Assembly: GCA_026770575.1 (NCBI GenBank)
Contig: MU657251.1
Span: 130,692 to 189,245, forward strand
Reading direction: 5' to 3'
DNA: 58,554 bases
Source of the DNA: Pelagophyceae sp. CCMP2097
Taxonomy: Eukaryota; Sar; Pelagophyceae
Below the pieces are notes generated by a model that worked only from the letters and a program-made list of their open reading frames with translations, did no database searches and was not told where the DNA came from. Of the stretch, positions 39,229 to 50,370 are shown in pieces; position 1 is the stretch's first letter; the number at the start of each line of letters is the position of its first letter. The position numbers and the translations under genes were made by a program.

Positions 39229-40910
39229 ATGCCGCCTAAGATCAAGGACCTCGGCGAGCTCGTGCGCCGGGCGCGGGAGCAGGCCGACGCGCCGGCGCCG
39301 GCGCCGCGGCGCTTCTCCGACGCGGCGGCTTCGATCCGCGCGCGACTCAGTGCGCGCCTTTGCGTGCCTCCTTCGCGCAAAGGCGCCCTCCATCGCCCCC
39401 GCTAGGCGAGCCGGGCCCTGCCAAAGGGGCGTTTTCGCGCCTTTCTGTCCAGAACAAGGTCCGATGTTTATCGGCGCAGTTCCTCACGCTCCAGTCGAAA
39501 AAGTGGCCGCACGCGGCGGACAAGCTCTTCAGTAGGACGATGCATTTGGCGCCGGCCGAGGTTTTGGTCCTCTACGACTGCTTCCGGGCCGCGGGCCGCG
39601 GCGGCCAAGGCGGCGTCGAGGTCGGGCGCGCGGTGGGGTTGCTGGGTCTGGAGCACTCGGACTTTGCGAATCGGCTGTTTTGTTTAGCAGAGTACGCCAC
39701 CGCGCAGTCGGCGGCGCAGCTGTCCGGCGCGTGTGACTTTGAGGGCTTTGTGCTGAGTTGCTGGACTGCTTGTACGCTGACGCCGCACGCTTTTCGAGAT
39801 TTCGTTTTCGAACTGTACGACGCAGACGAGTCCGGCTGCCTCGACGAGGGCGAGCTCAAGGAGATGCTCATCGACGTCACGACGGAGACTGGGGCCGCCT
39901 CTGACGCGACTGCACTTTTAATGCAAGACGTGCAGACGACATTAAGAGACTACGCCGACAATGGCCTCATGGCCCAACCGGCGTTTACCGACTTTTGCGC
40001 CACGCGGCCGGGCCTCCTCGGGCCGGCGTACTTCTTGCAGCAGCGCATGCGCGAGGCCTACGGCGGCGCCGCGTTTTGGGCCGCAATCTCGAAACGGTGC
40101 GAGGCGCCCAATTTCGACCTCGAGGGCGGCCAAGCGCAGTCCAACTTCGTCAGGCTGCGGCAGCAGCTGCGCGAGCGGCAAGAATCCGGTTCCGCTCAAG
40201 CGGCGCGGCCGCGCAGGTCGTCGCTCCTCGAGGCGGCGCGGCACCGGCGGCGGAAAGAGAAGCGCAAGCTCGTGGACGCCGCCGCGGCCAAACAGTCAAT
40301 CGCCATGTGCGCCCGCTCAAACGCCGTCGCGGAGCACCCCGTCGTGACGCGCTTCAAGCACGGCAAGTACGTTGCTCTAGACGTCCTCGAGGACATTGAG
40401 GCGCAGGCGGAAGCCATGCTCGCGGGGCTTGCCCCGGTGCAAAAGAGGTACATGGACGACCCCGCCTTGGTCCACGACATGGCGCGGTCCTGCACGCTGC
40501 GAGACGAGCAGGCCGCCGGCGGCGAGGCCCTGGCCAGACTCGCGCACTGGATCTCCAGAGTGGGAGACTTGGACGCCGTCCTCGGCGACGAGACCGGGGA
40601 GTTTACCGCCGTGCGCGAGCGCTTCGACCAGCGCAAGGCGGCGGGCCTGGCAATGTCGCCGCAGCAGGCGCTGACGAAGCAGGCCGCCAAGGTCAAGTGG
40701 GCTGGGTTGAAGGGCAAGCTTGCCGGCCAACGAGCCCTGAACTTTGCCGACGGCGCCGCAGCCAGCGGCGGCACCCCGGCAGTGTCGCCAGAGGCCGCGG
40801 CCAACGCCCGAAAGTCAAAGGTCGCGCCCGCCGCCAAGGAGAGGCTCTCCCTGGCCAGCCTCGGCAAGCCGCGATCGCGCAACCGCGGCGGCTCCGTGCT
40901 CGCGGGCTGA
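39229..40910 (+). CDS. EF-hand protein with basic C-terminal region
   Basis: Start MPPKIKDLGELVRRAREQ, first exon ending near 39349 (GTGCGC), second from about 39453. The junction phase did not close by hand, so the donor or acceptor may differ. The main exon encodes WPHAADKLFSRTMHLAP..., then a clear EF-hand, FELYDADESGCLDEGELKEM, and a long helical, Arg/Lys-rich tail with RRRKEKRKLVDAAAAKQS. The gene codes for about 525 aa. Many algal flagellar and calcium-regulated proteins look like this; no specific family is recognised. Confidence 0.7.
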
Positions 40911-41180
40911 GCGTCGAAACGCCGTGTCCCTCTGTGATCCCTATTCATAACCAATGTTTGTGCAATTCTCCGGTCCGAGAGGCTTCTTCTTCTTCTGTTG
41001 TGCACTCCACTGAGGCTCCGCGTCGATCCAACCTCGTACGTCTTGGTCGAGAAGCAAGAGGTCAGGGCCGTGGCTTTGTTCCGACACGCGATGTAAATTA
41101 AAATATTAATGTGCAAGGTCAACTTTGGAGAAGCCTCGTGCAAGTGCTCGGTGGGCGCGGCCGGCTCGGACCCGAGCGTC

Positions 41181-41962
41181 ATGGCGTCATGGTTCGATTC
41201 GTCGGTGGCCACACCTCTCGGCCTCTCGTGCATGGCTTCGAAGCGGCTGCCGCCGGAGTGCATCGACCTCGCGGCGGCGCAGTTGACACCCGTCGTCCGC
41301 ATTTCGCAACTCCTCACCGCCGCCGACGTGGCCGCGGTGCACGCGTTGGGGCTCGAGGTCAAGAAAAGCTGCGGCTCCGTCGTCCGTCAAACCGACGACG
41401 TCAGCAACACTGCAATCTGGCGGACGACGTACCTCAGCACCGATTCGCACTTCCAGAAGAGGCTCCCCGCCCTCTTCGACAAGTGAGCGCAACCTCCTGC
41501 CGTCGTCGAATGCCGACGGCTGTCCTCTGCAGGATCGTCGCGGCGGCGCTCGACGTCGACGCGCGCGTCTTCGGCCTCGCGGCGGTGGCGCCGCTGCGGT
41601 GCCGCGTCGTCGAGTACCACGACGTGCGCGCCGGCGGCGCGCTGGCTCAGGCGGACCACTACGATTCTGGGTCCGTCCTCACCATTGACGTCATGCTCGT
41701 CGACAAAGGCGCCTTCGAAGGCGGCGACTTTCTCGCGCAGCCGGTTTTGAACGCCGACGGGTCTCCCGCGGCACGTGCGTTTGAAAACGCAGGGGACGCT
41801 GTCGTCTTCGTCTCGCACAAAATGCACAATGTCGCCGCCGTGACGCGCGGCCGGCGGCGAGTCCTGATCATCGAGCTCTGGCGCGGCGACGAGCGCACCT
41901 GCGCGCACCGCTGCCAACTCGCAGACGGCCACTGCCCCGTCGGCGGCCGCGTGAGTCCGTAA
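41181..41962 (+). CDS. 2-oxoglutarate/Fe(II)-dependent dioxygenase (prolyl-4-hydroxylase-like)
   Basis: Exons 41181-41482 and 41533-41962 with a 50-nt intron (GTGAGC...TGCAG) in phase. The double-stranded beta-helix is recognisable: VVEYHDVRAGGAL, then ADHYDSGSVLTIDVML with the HxD iron ligands (H-Y-D), FEGGDFLAQ, GDAVVFVSHKMHNVAAVT with the distal His, and RGRRRVLIIELW with the 2OG-binding Arg. The start could instead be 41109 or 41232. The enzyme hydroxylates a protein or small molecule; the substrate is unknown. A TATA-like AAATATTAAT lies at 41101. Confidence 0.83.
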
Positions 41963-42217
41963 CCGCCCCCACTCGACGTCCGGGAGCGCCGGAACCGCGA
42001 CCTCACTGAAAAGGCCGGTGGATGGACAGGGCGGGTGCCTTACGGCCCCGCCGCGAGTGGTTAGAGACCGACGGCGATTCGGCTGACTTGTCAGTCAATG
42101 GTGCGTCGTCGGTGGTGATGATGGATGCGAGTGGTGTGCGATGGTGGTCGAGATGAATTATTGTGCTGAGAACGTGATGATGCATGTGAGAGGGAGCAAT
42201 GGGGGCCCGGCGGCCGG

Positions 42218-42724
42218 TTAGGACGGCGGCGCGGTGCCGGGCGGCGCCGGGTCCCCGGGCGGCGGTGGTTGGGAGGGCGCCGCGGGCTGTGCCTGGGCCG
42301 GCGGCGCGACGATGCCCGGCGGCGGGGCCGTGCCCGGGGGCGGCGCGTAGGCGCCGTAGACGCCGCGCGCGGCCTCTTCGCCGTACCAGCCCACATAGTT
42401 CCAAAAGTCCTGGTAGTACGCGTCCGGCGCCAACTCCGCCGGCGCCTCGGGCTGCTGCTGCGGCGACTGCTGCGCCGCGTGCTGCGGCGACTGCTGCGGT
42501 GGCTGCTGCGGCGACTGCTGCTGCATCTGCATCTGCATCATCTGCTGCATCTGCATCTGCTGCTGGTACGAACCACCGTACGGGTCCACCTAAAAAGCGA
42601 CACTCCCGGGTTTCCGGATCCCCGGCGGGGACGCACGAAACCCGGCTGCGCGTAGGGGTCGAGCATGGCGCCCGCGCCTCCCATCTGCTGGGCGTACGGG
42701 TCGCCCATTTGCTGCATCTGCTGC

Positions 42725-42755
<31 letters not shown>

Positions 42756-44892
42756 ACGAGCCGTGCTTGGCAGGGTGCTGCTGCTGGTGCTGCGTGATGA
42801 TCTGCATGATCTCGTACTGCGCGCGCTGCTTGCCCTCCTCCGGGCCCGTGACGGTGACGGTGCGCACGGGCGGCATGGAGCCCGCGTCCGGCTGCGTCGG
42901 GATCTGGATGCGGCAGCCGGAGAGGCCCTGGACCTTGTTGATCGTCTCGCCGCCCTTGCCGATGACAAGCCTAGACGCGGCAATATAAGCGGGGCCGGCG
43001 GGCGCGGCCCTGCGACGCGGCCCCAAAGGTGTGGGACTGACCCGACGACGTTGTCCGGGATGGGGAAGAAGAGGGGCTGGCTCTGCTGCATCTGCTGCAT
43101 GCCGCCGCCGCCCATCTGGTAGCCGAGGCCGGGGTGGCCGTGCATGCCGCCGCCGCCCATCTGGCCGCCCTGCTGCATGGGCTGCATCTGGCCGCCCTGC
43201 ATGGGTTGCATCTGGCCGCCCTGCATGGGCCCGCCGCCGTTGATCTCGTTCTGGATCAGCTGCTCGATCTCTCGGCGCGCGTTGTCGGCGTGCTGCTGCG
43301 TGGGCGCGGTGATGGTGAGTGTGCGGCACGAGGCGTCGTGCTCGTCGGGCTGCGGCGGGATGCGGATGTTCGTGCCCGTGCGGTCCTGGACGCCGCGAAC
43401 CGTGGAGCCGGCCTTGCCGATGACGAGGCCGACCTTATCATTTGGGATCTTGAAACTGATTACCGGCTGCGTCCCGCCCTGCGACTGCTGCTGCGCAGAG
43501 TTGCGCGTGCGCAGCATGCCCTCGATCTCCTCCTTGGCCCGATCCACAGCCTGCGGCGACCCGATCATGCCGATGCGGCGCATGGCCACGCCGTTGGCGC
43601 CCTCGGGCTCCGCCTCGCGCGCGATCTGCAGGCGGCACGTCGTCTCGGCGGAGATGCGCTTAATATTCTCGCCGCCGCGGCCGATCACCAAGCCCACCAT
43701 GGAGTTGGGCACGCGGCACTCGAACGACGTCTCGCCCGCGCTCGGACGCATCGGCGCCACCTCCCAGGCGCACGTCGGGCGCTCGCCGAAGCCACCGTTG
43801 TCGCGGCCAAAGCTATCGGCGCCTCCGCCGCCCATGCCCATGCCGCCCTGCATGCCCATGCCGCCGCGCGGCGTCATGCCGCCGCCCCCGTAGTCGCCGC
43901 CGTCGCTCCCGCGCGGCGACTGCAGCGTCAGCGCCCCAGACATGTCGCCCATGCCCTGCGCCTGCTTCTGCTGCATGCGCTGGTGCGGGTTGGAGAGCAG
44001 CGCGTCGACCTCGGCGCAGGCGCGGTGCACCGCGTCCGCGGGGCCCTCAATGGCCACGTGCATCTCGTCGTCATCGTCGTCGTGCCTGCGAAACGCGATC
44101 AAGTCGGTGGCGCGCCGGAGAACCAGACGAGATGGACAGAGACCCCGCAAGCAAAACTCACGGCACGATGCGCTCGCCCTCGCGCTGCGACCCGCGGCCG
44201 CGGATCACAATCCGGGCGCCCGTGCGGTCCACGAGGTCCTTCAGCGACGACCCCCGCGGGCCCAGGAGCAGCCCCATGAAGTTGATGCCCTGGACGTGCG
44301 GGATGTAGAGCCTGCGCCGCGCGTTTGGCCCGGCCGCGCGGGGGCGGCGGCCCACAAATGCGACACACTTTTTCGTCTCGCGGACAGTCTTCCGCATGGA
44401 AAAGGCGATCTGGAGCGAGATGAGCATGGGGTCCTCTGGGAAGTCGGAGAAGCGCGTGTTCGGGTTCTCCCTTTGCTGCCCCTGGTATCGTGCGCCGTCG
44501 AAAAGGATCGCACCGTCGAAAAGGCAAGAAGCACGCGGCGCCCCGCCGGACGACACCGCACGCCTCGAGGGGTACTCACGGGCGCCTGCTGCGGCGCGCC
44601 TTGGAACTGCCCTGAGTTGCCGGCCTACGCGCGAAGAGCGTCGGCCGCAGATCTTCGGGATCCAAAGAGCCGAGCAGCAGTCGACGCCGGCGCCGCGCCA
44701 TCATGGCGTTCATCGGCGGCCCGGTGCTGAAGTTGCCTTTGCTGGTAAAGCCCGCCTGGCCCGACCTAGGGTGGGAGAGTGTGCAGAGGGCCGTGCGACG
44801 AGGCGAGTCTCCGAAGATTGTATGCAGAGGCCGGCGCCGGGACCGCGCAGGCGCGCCGCGAGTTCCTGCGCTTTCCGAAAAGCGTCGTCCAT
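42218..44892 (-). CDS. Multi-KH RNA-binding protein (SF1/BBP-type KH plus three FUBP-type KH)
   Basis: Starts at MDDAFRKAQELAARL (44892). Short exons follow (SGQAGFTSKGNF, then NSGQFQGAPQQAP). The first KH joins ETKK to LYIPHVQGINFMGLLLGPRG and carries IRGRGSQREGE, the SF1/branchpoint-binding type. After an acidic DDDDDEMHVAIEG come three FUBP/PCBP-type KH domains: GLVIGRGGENIKRIS, GLVIGKAGSTVRGVQ and GLVIGKGGETINKVQ. Spacers are Gly/Met/Gln-rich (GGQMQPMQ repeats). The tail is Gln- and Pro-rich with YYQDFWNYVGWYGEEAA. Checked introns close in phase except those around 44650-44850. A role in splice-site or 3' UTR recognition is likely. Confidence 0.8.
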
Positions 44893-45167
44893 GGCGTCTG
44901 CTGGGCGGATGACGATGCACCGGCTGCACGACAGACCAAAGCCCACACGCTCCGCACTTTTTGCTCGGCCCGGCTCGCGATGCGGTCACGACGGTTTCAA
45001 ATCCCAGACCGGTTCATTCAAAAATGACCCCTCGTGTGTTCAGAAGAAAGGACAGGATTTCCCTCTTCGAGTCTGCGAGTCTCCGCAGACTCCGACTCGG
45101 AAGGCAGCGCAGCGACCCCCCGGTTGCTACTCGGAAAATCCCAAAGCGTTGCAGCGGCTCTCGCGGC

Positions 45168-45899
45168 ATGGCTGGGGTCGGGCGCGCGCGCGCGGGCCTG
45201 CGGCTCGCGGCGGCGTGGTTCTGCATCGGCGGCGCCGGCGCTCTGGTCGTGCGGCCGCTGTGCGCGGCGACGGAGCTGCGCGGCTTCGTCGACTTTCGCG
45301 CCGGCGCGTTTTCCAGCGGCAAGTGCGCTAGGAGCCGCATCGGTTCCGTCGAGGCAATGACAATCGAGCGCCTCGCCGGCGGCGCCGAGATGCTCGTCGC
45401 CCTCGCGCCCGACGACGGCGACGAAGAAACCGCGCCAACGGCGGGGGTGTCGCCTTTTCAGAGCTTTACGGACAACCTCTTCCCGCAGAAGCAGCTCCTC
45501 GACGCGTCCGTCCTGATGAGGCAACAAGTCGAAGACGGCCTGCGACTCGTCGGCATCCTCGACGTCTCCTCGGCGGAGCTGAACAAGCCGACGCACTCGC
45601 TCAGCCCGGACGAGGGCTTGTACCTCACTGCATTGGCAGTGCACCCGGCGTACCGCCGCCGCGGCGTCGCGCGCGCGCTCGTCGACGCCGCCGCCGCGCG
45701 TGCGGCGGGCATCGGCCGGCCCGCTTTGCTGCTCCACGTGGAGAAGGACAACGACGGCGCGAACCGTTTCTACCAAGCCGCCGGGTTCGACGCGCCGGCG
45801 GTGGATAAACGCTACGAGCAGTTTGCAAAGTCCCTAGACCTCTCCACGGAGAGACACGTCCTCTACCGCCTCCAGCTCGCCGCGCGCGCCGCCAGCTGA
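45168..45899 (+). CDS. GNAT-family N-acetyltransferase, probably organelle-targeted
   Basis: Single exon, 243 aa. The N-terminal 45 residues are Arg/Ala-rich with a hydrophobic core (LRLAAAWFCIGGAGALVV), consistent with a signal/transit peptide. The catalytic core is LYLTALAVHPAYRRRGVARA, where RRRGVA is the acetyl-CoA pyrophosphate loop (Q/RxxGxG/A), then HVEKDNDGANRFYQAAGF. This arrangement resembles plant plastid GNATs that acetylate protein N-termini and lysines; the substrate is not provable here. It is divergent from the KH gene and converges on the J-protein gene with 87 bp between stops. Confidence 0.83.
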   Translation: MAGVGRARAGLRLAAAWFCIGGAGALVVRPLCAATELRGFVDFRAGAFSSGKCARSRIGSVEAMTIERLAGGAEMLVALAPDDGDEETAPTAGVSPFQSFTDNLFPQKQLLDASVLMRQQVEDGLRLVGILDVSSAELNKPTHSLSPDEGLYLTALAVHPAYRRRGVARALVDAAAARAAGIGRPALLLHVEKDNDGANRFYQAAGFDAPAVDKRYEQFAKSLDLSTERHVLYRLQLAARAAS

Positions 45900-45986
45900 C
45901 GGGCGCCAGAGCCTCGGTCGGAGTTTAAGTACTAACCCGTCGTCCAAAGCCCTCGTCTGCGTTGTGCCCTGTTTCGTCGATGGGGC

Positions 45987-47468
45987 CTACTTCCACTCCT
46001 TCTTCCACGAGTTCATGTCAGCCTCGCCGTGCTTCTTCTTGAGGGGCACGTGCTCCTCCTGCTTGAAGTTCTTGGCCGTGCGCGTCCTTTTCTGCACCCT
46101 GGAGCGCTCGTCGTCGTCCTGGAACTGCTGCCAAAAGTTCAAGCGGTCGGCGCGCCGGTCCTCCTGGTTCCACTGGTCCTCGAACTTGGTCTCTGCCTCT
46201 GCGCCCTGCTTTTTCGCCTCTTCCGCCTTGCGCTCGCGCTCCGCGTGCGTGCGCGTGTGGTCCTCGGCGTCGACCCTTTTAATCTCGTTTTGCGCAAACG
46301 TCTTCAGCAGCTCGCGTTCCAAGCCCTCGGCGCGGTCCGGCAGATTGGCCTCGTCGGCGCCGCGGAGGACGTCGAGTTCGCGCTGCGCGTCGAACCTCTT
46401 TTCGCACTTGTCGACGACAAACTTGCACGCCTCAAAGTCCTTTTTCACCAAGAGGCGGTTATACGCGTCTTTGACCGACTCGAACGCCTCGCGCGCGGAC
46501 TCGTTGCCCAGGTTCTTGTCCGGGTGCGCTAGAGCAGAGAGCTTGCGGTACCGCGCCTTGATGTCGTCGGGCGTCGCGTCCGTGCCGAGCATCATGACGT
46601 AAAACGGGTTCAGGTTGCGCCACTTGCTGTGCGCCTGCGTCAGCCGAGCCACGACTTCGGCAGACTTGCCGAGCTTTTGCGTGGCGTACTTTTCATGCAC
46701 TGGGTTCGTCTTCAGACGCTTCTCCTTGTGCTTCGCCTCCTCCGCCGTGCCTGCGCCAAGGCATGGTTGTGGGCGGACGCCTCCCGGGACGCACCAATCT
46801 CGGCGAAGAAGTCGTCGAGCGAGAGCGTGCCCTTGTTCTTCAAATCTTCCTGCCTCTTCGCCTCGGCGGCCTCTTCCGCGGCCCGCGCCTGCGCCGCCTC
46901 CTCCAAAGCCGCCTGCTTCTCCGCCTCAGCGGCCTGGCGCTTCGCCTCGATGGCGCGTTCCTTGGCGTCGACGGCCTCGCCCTCGATGGCCGCCTGGAGC
47001 GCCTCGCGGTATTTCGTGACGTCGCCCGTCTCCAGCTCAATCGCGCGCCGGTACGACGCCTGCGCCGCCGCGAAGCGCCGCAAAGCCTACGCGGCAAGCG
47101 TCCGCGGCGCAGGGGCTCCCGCAGAAAGGCGGACGCACGAGCTCGGCGGCGCCCTTCCTCAGATGGCCTTTCACCCACGTCGGCGCGAGCTGGACGCACT
47201 TCTCGCCGTCCTTGAACGCCTTGGAGATGGCCTAAACAGCGGCGTCGGGCCCGCCCCCGGATGCGCGAAAACGTACGTTCCCTGCGGCGAGGTAGGCCCC
47301 GGAGCGGTTCGAGTAAAAGACGTAGTTCTCTGGGTCCAGCGCAATCGCTTCCGAGTACGCCTCGATGGCCAGCGCGTTTTCGCCAGCGGCGAAGTGGGCG
47401 TTGCCGCGCTTCTTTGCGGCCTCGGCGTGCGCCGCCGCGTAGTCCTCAGACGCGTTTGCAGAGGCCAT
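45987..47468 (-). CDS. TPR-DNAJC8 fusion J-domain protein
   Basis: Four exons, 47468-47277, 47231 to about 47136, about 47086-46795 and 46750-45987; junctions close in phase. The N-terminus [20 protein letters not shown] starts an STI1-type TPR ([20 protein letters not shown], then [17 protein letters not shown]), continued by [17 protein letters not shown] and [15 protein letters not shown]. An Ala/Glu coiled coil follows. The remainder is DNAJC8/SPF31-like: [38 protein letters not shown], a J domain with ALAHPDKN (HPD intact), and a charged tail ending WKKEWK. DNAJC8 is spliceosome-associated. Having TPRs on the same chain is unusual; DNAJC7 is the familiar TPR-J protein and is of a different type. 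Confidence 0.85.
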
Positions 47469-47677
47469 CGGCCCTGAGCGGCGGCGGGCGCGCGAGGCGG
47501 TCCCGCGGCGGCGACAGACGAGGCTCCTGAGGCTCCCGCGGGCCCGCGCACTCGTCTCAGACGGTCTCTTTTGCACGCGGGAATCAATCGCTAAATCGAG
47601 CTCGGCTCGCGCGAGAGGTCCACCATTGCGAGGAGGAGCGCCTTCCACAGCCAACATATTCCGGAATATTAGTTCGC

Positions 47678-48508
47678 TCACAGTTCGCCGCACTGCGCGA
47701 TCATGACAGGCAGCTTGGGTTTCGAGTCGCCGCCGGCCTGGACGTTTTCGATCTTGTGGACGACCATCATCGACGTCGCGTCCAAGACCTTGCCGAAGAC
47801 GACGTGCTTGCCGTCGAGCCAGTCGCACTTGCCGCACGTGACCTACGTCACCGCGCGTCAAATGCTTTCCGCGAAATGCGATTCTTACGAAGAATTGCGA
47901 GCCGTTGGTGTTCGGGCCCGAGTTGGCCATGGAGAGGAGGCCGGGGCCGGAATGTCGCAGGTTGAAGTTTTCGTCCTCGAACGCCTCGCCGTAGATGGAG
48001 ATGCAGCCCGTGCCTAGCATTTCGAACTACTCGTCCACGTCCGCGTTGCGGCGCGGGGCGCACCGTCGCCCTTGAGGAGGTCGCCTCCTTGGATCATAAA
48101 CTCCTTGATGACGCCTGTTTCACTCGCAATCGCGCTTCTCCCGGGGGAAGACTCACGGCGAGGCGGTCTCACGGTGGAAGGGCGTCTTCATGTAGCCGGC
48201 CTGCGAGAGAGCGCATTCGTGTCGGACATCGCCAAAGGACGCCCGATGAGCCACGTTGGCAAAGCGTACCGGGTTGGAGCCTCGCATGAACTCGCCCGTG
48301 CACATTTGACGAAAGTTCTCAGCCGTCCGGGGCGTCTCGTCGGCGAAGAGCTCCATCTTGATGCGGCCCTGCGGCACGCCGCCGATCGTAATGTCGAAGA
48401 ACACCTGCACAGCGTGCCTCGTCGAGCGGCTAGAGGCACGGTTGACGGCGTTCGACGCACGACGGGGTTGCCGCGCGCAATCGCCTCCAAAACAACCGGG
48501 TCGTTCAT
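47678..48508 (-). CDS. PPIH: Peptidyl-prolyl isomerase H (U-snRNP cyclophilin)
   Basis: Reconstructed from six exons: [79 protein letters not shown]...SQFF, and [20 protein letters not shown] to the stop. Ends of introns: GTGCGT, GTACGC, GTGAGA, GTGCGC and GTAAGA, all with AG acceptors. Active-site residues ([23 protein letters not shown]) are intact. The C-terminal [14 protein letters not shown] matches PPIH (USA-CyP, ...PKLPVVISQCGEM), the tri-snRNP cyclophilin that binds PRPF4. It is divergent from the BTB-Kelch gene (236 bp). Confidence 0.9.
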
Positions 48509-48744
48509 CTCGCAACAACGCGCACGATCACCGCGAAGAGGCGCGCGTCTCGGCCCGTCGGTGTCGTCGCGCGTTCACGAACCCTCGTTTAAACGCTCAG
48601 GCTCGCAGCTCGCTGACCTGAATCGCCGAAGCGGACTCGAGTAAACGTGCACGACACGCCGACCGAGCGCGCGAGCCGGTTGACCGGTCCGAGCGTGCAC
48701 GGCCGGCTGATCCCCTCCTATCGAGCCTCGATTCGATCGAGGAG

Positions 48745-50241
48745 ATGGCGCCCCCCTCGACCACGTCCGCCGGCGCGCTCGGCGCCCTCGCGGCCGTCCG
48801 GCGCACGCACGCGGCGCACGCCTCGGCGCTCGGCGCCCTCGAGCGAGCCTTTGACGCCGATATGGCCCAGCTCGCGACGGACCGGCAGGCGCTCGGAGAA
48901 ACTGAGCTCGAGGAGAAGCGCGCGGCAGTCGAGCGCGAGCGCGCCGAGGTGGACGGCGAAAAGGCGCGCATGCGCGCAGCAACGCCGCCCCCCGACGGCG
49001 TCGTCAAGCTCAACGTCGGCGGCCTGCGGTTCGAAACGTCGCGGGCCGTGCTGACCAAGGTCGAGGACTCGATGCTCGGCCGAATGTTTGGGCGCTGCGA
49101 CGCGATGCTGCAGGCGGACCCTTTAGACGGGTCCATCTTCATCGACCGTGATGGCGAGCGTTTCCGCACGATCCTCGACTTCCTCCGCGACCTCGACGCT
49201 GCGCTCACGCAGAAGGCCATCCGCGCTTTAGCCGAGGCCGCGCAGGAAGCCATGGTCAAGGAGCTGGACTACTTTGGCCTCGAGGTTTCCGTGTTCGGTT
49301 TGCGGCTCTGGATCGAAGACGCGGCGTTCCGGCCGGGGCCGGAGATGCGCGAAGGACGCGCTTATTGTGCTGTCGTGTCTGCTGGAGGGCGCGTCGTCGT
49401 GTTTGGCGGGTATTCACGCGGATCTGCTTTAAACACGACGTTATTGCTCGACACGCAGACGATGGCCTTTACGGCCGGGCCGAGCCTACTTGCGAGGCGC
49501 CGTGGATGTGCAGCCGCCCAGCTGGACGCGGACCGCGTGCTCGTCGTGGGCGGCTGTGGCGAAGGTCAACTTTTGATAACGACGGAGATATTCCACTTCT
49601 CTAGACTCACGGTCACGCCGGGACCGGACTTACAATCGGCGCGATTTAGGTGTGCTGCTGTCGCACTCGACGCGCGCAGGGTAATCGTCGTTGGCGGTCA
49701 AGATGGCGCATCGTTCTTGTCGAGCACCGCAATCCTCAGTCTCGACACCATGGCCTTTTCGCCGGGACCCGCCATGGCCGGTCCGCGCAGCAGCTGCGCG
49801 GCCGTCGCGCTCGACGAGCACCGCATCATGGTGGCCGGTGGCGATTATGGTTCAGGATCTTTGGCTACGACGGAGATCCTCGACGTCCGGACCATGGCGT
49901 TTGCGCCCGGGCCGTCGATGGGCTCGGTGCGCGCTGGATGCGCGGCCGTGCCCGTCGACGCGCAGCACGTCCTCATCACCGGCGGGTGGGACTCGACAGG
50001 CGCGTCCTTGGCCTCGACCGAGGTCCTCGACCTGGCGACGAACAAGTTCGCGCCCGGGCCGACCATGCAGGCTGAGCGTGTCGGATGTGCAGCCGCTCGG
50101 CTCGACGCCGCGGACGGACAACCACGAATCCTCGTGATTGGTCGACGCCATGAGGGAACCGACTTGTCGACGACGGAGGTGCTGTCGAGGATCAAGGGGA
50201 GGCGCGAGCCCCGCGCCGGCGGCTCTGAATTCACCTTGTAA
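48745..50241 (+). CDS. KCTD-type BTB plus Kelch-repeat protein
   Basis: Single exon, 498 aa. An N-terminal coiled coil (LEEKRAAVERERAEVDGEKA) is followed by a BTB/T1 domain: VKLNVGGLRFETSRAVLTK, then SIFIDRDGERFRTILDFLRD, the classic KCTD sequence. About five Kelch blades follow, each with a VVVGG/VVFGG turn and a PGPxM-type strand (GGYSRGSA, VGGCGEGQ, VGGQDGAS, AGGDYGSG, TGGWDSTG). A substrate adaptor for a cullin-3 ubiquitin ligase is the likely role, since KCTD-BTB and Kelch parts usually do this separately. Confidence 0.88.
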   Translation: MAPPSTTSAGALGALAAVRRTHAAHASALGALERAFDADMAQLATDRQALGETELEEKRAAVERERAEVDGEKARMRAATPPPDGVVKLNVGGLRFETSRAVLTKVEDSMLGRMFGRCDAMLQADPLDGSIFIDRDGERFRTILDFLRDLDAALTQKAIRALAEAAQEAMVKELDYFGLEVSVFGLRLWIEDAAFRPGPEMREGRAYCAVVSAGGRVVVFGGYSRGSALNTTLLLDTQTMAFTAGPSLLARRRGCAAAQLDADRVLVVGGCGEGQLLITTEIFHFSRLTVTPGPDLQSARFRCAAVALDARRVIVVGGQDGASFLSSTAILSLDTMAFSPGPAMAGPRSSCAAVALDEHRIMVAGGDYGSGSLATTEILDVRTMAFAPGPSMGSVRAGCAAVPVDAQHVLITGGWDSTGASLASTEVLDLATNKFAPGPTMQAERVGCAAARLDAADGQPRILVIGRRHEGTDLSTTEVLSRIKGRREPRAGGSEFTL

Positions 50242-50370
50242 CTCACAACGAGCCTCGCCTTGGGCCCTCTGGATGGGAGCGCTGGTCGGGGCCCAACAAG
50301 GCAAGACCCGTCCGGTCGATGTGCCTTGCGTCGACCGCGGCATGGTTCACAACAAGGAATCACAACATTA

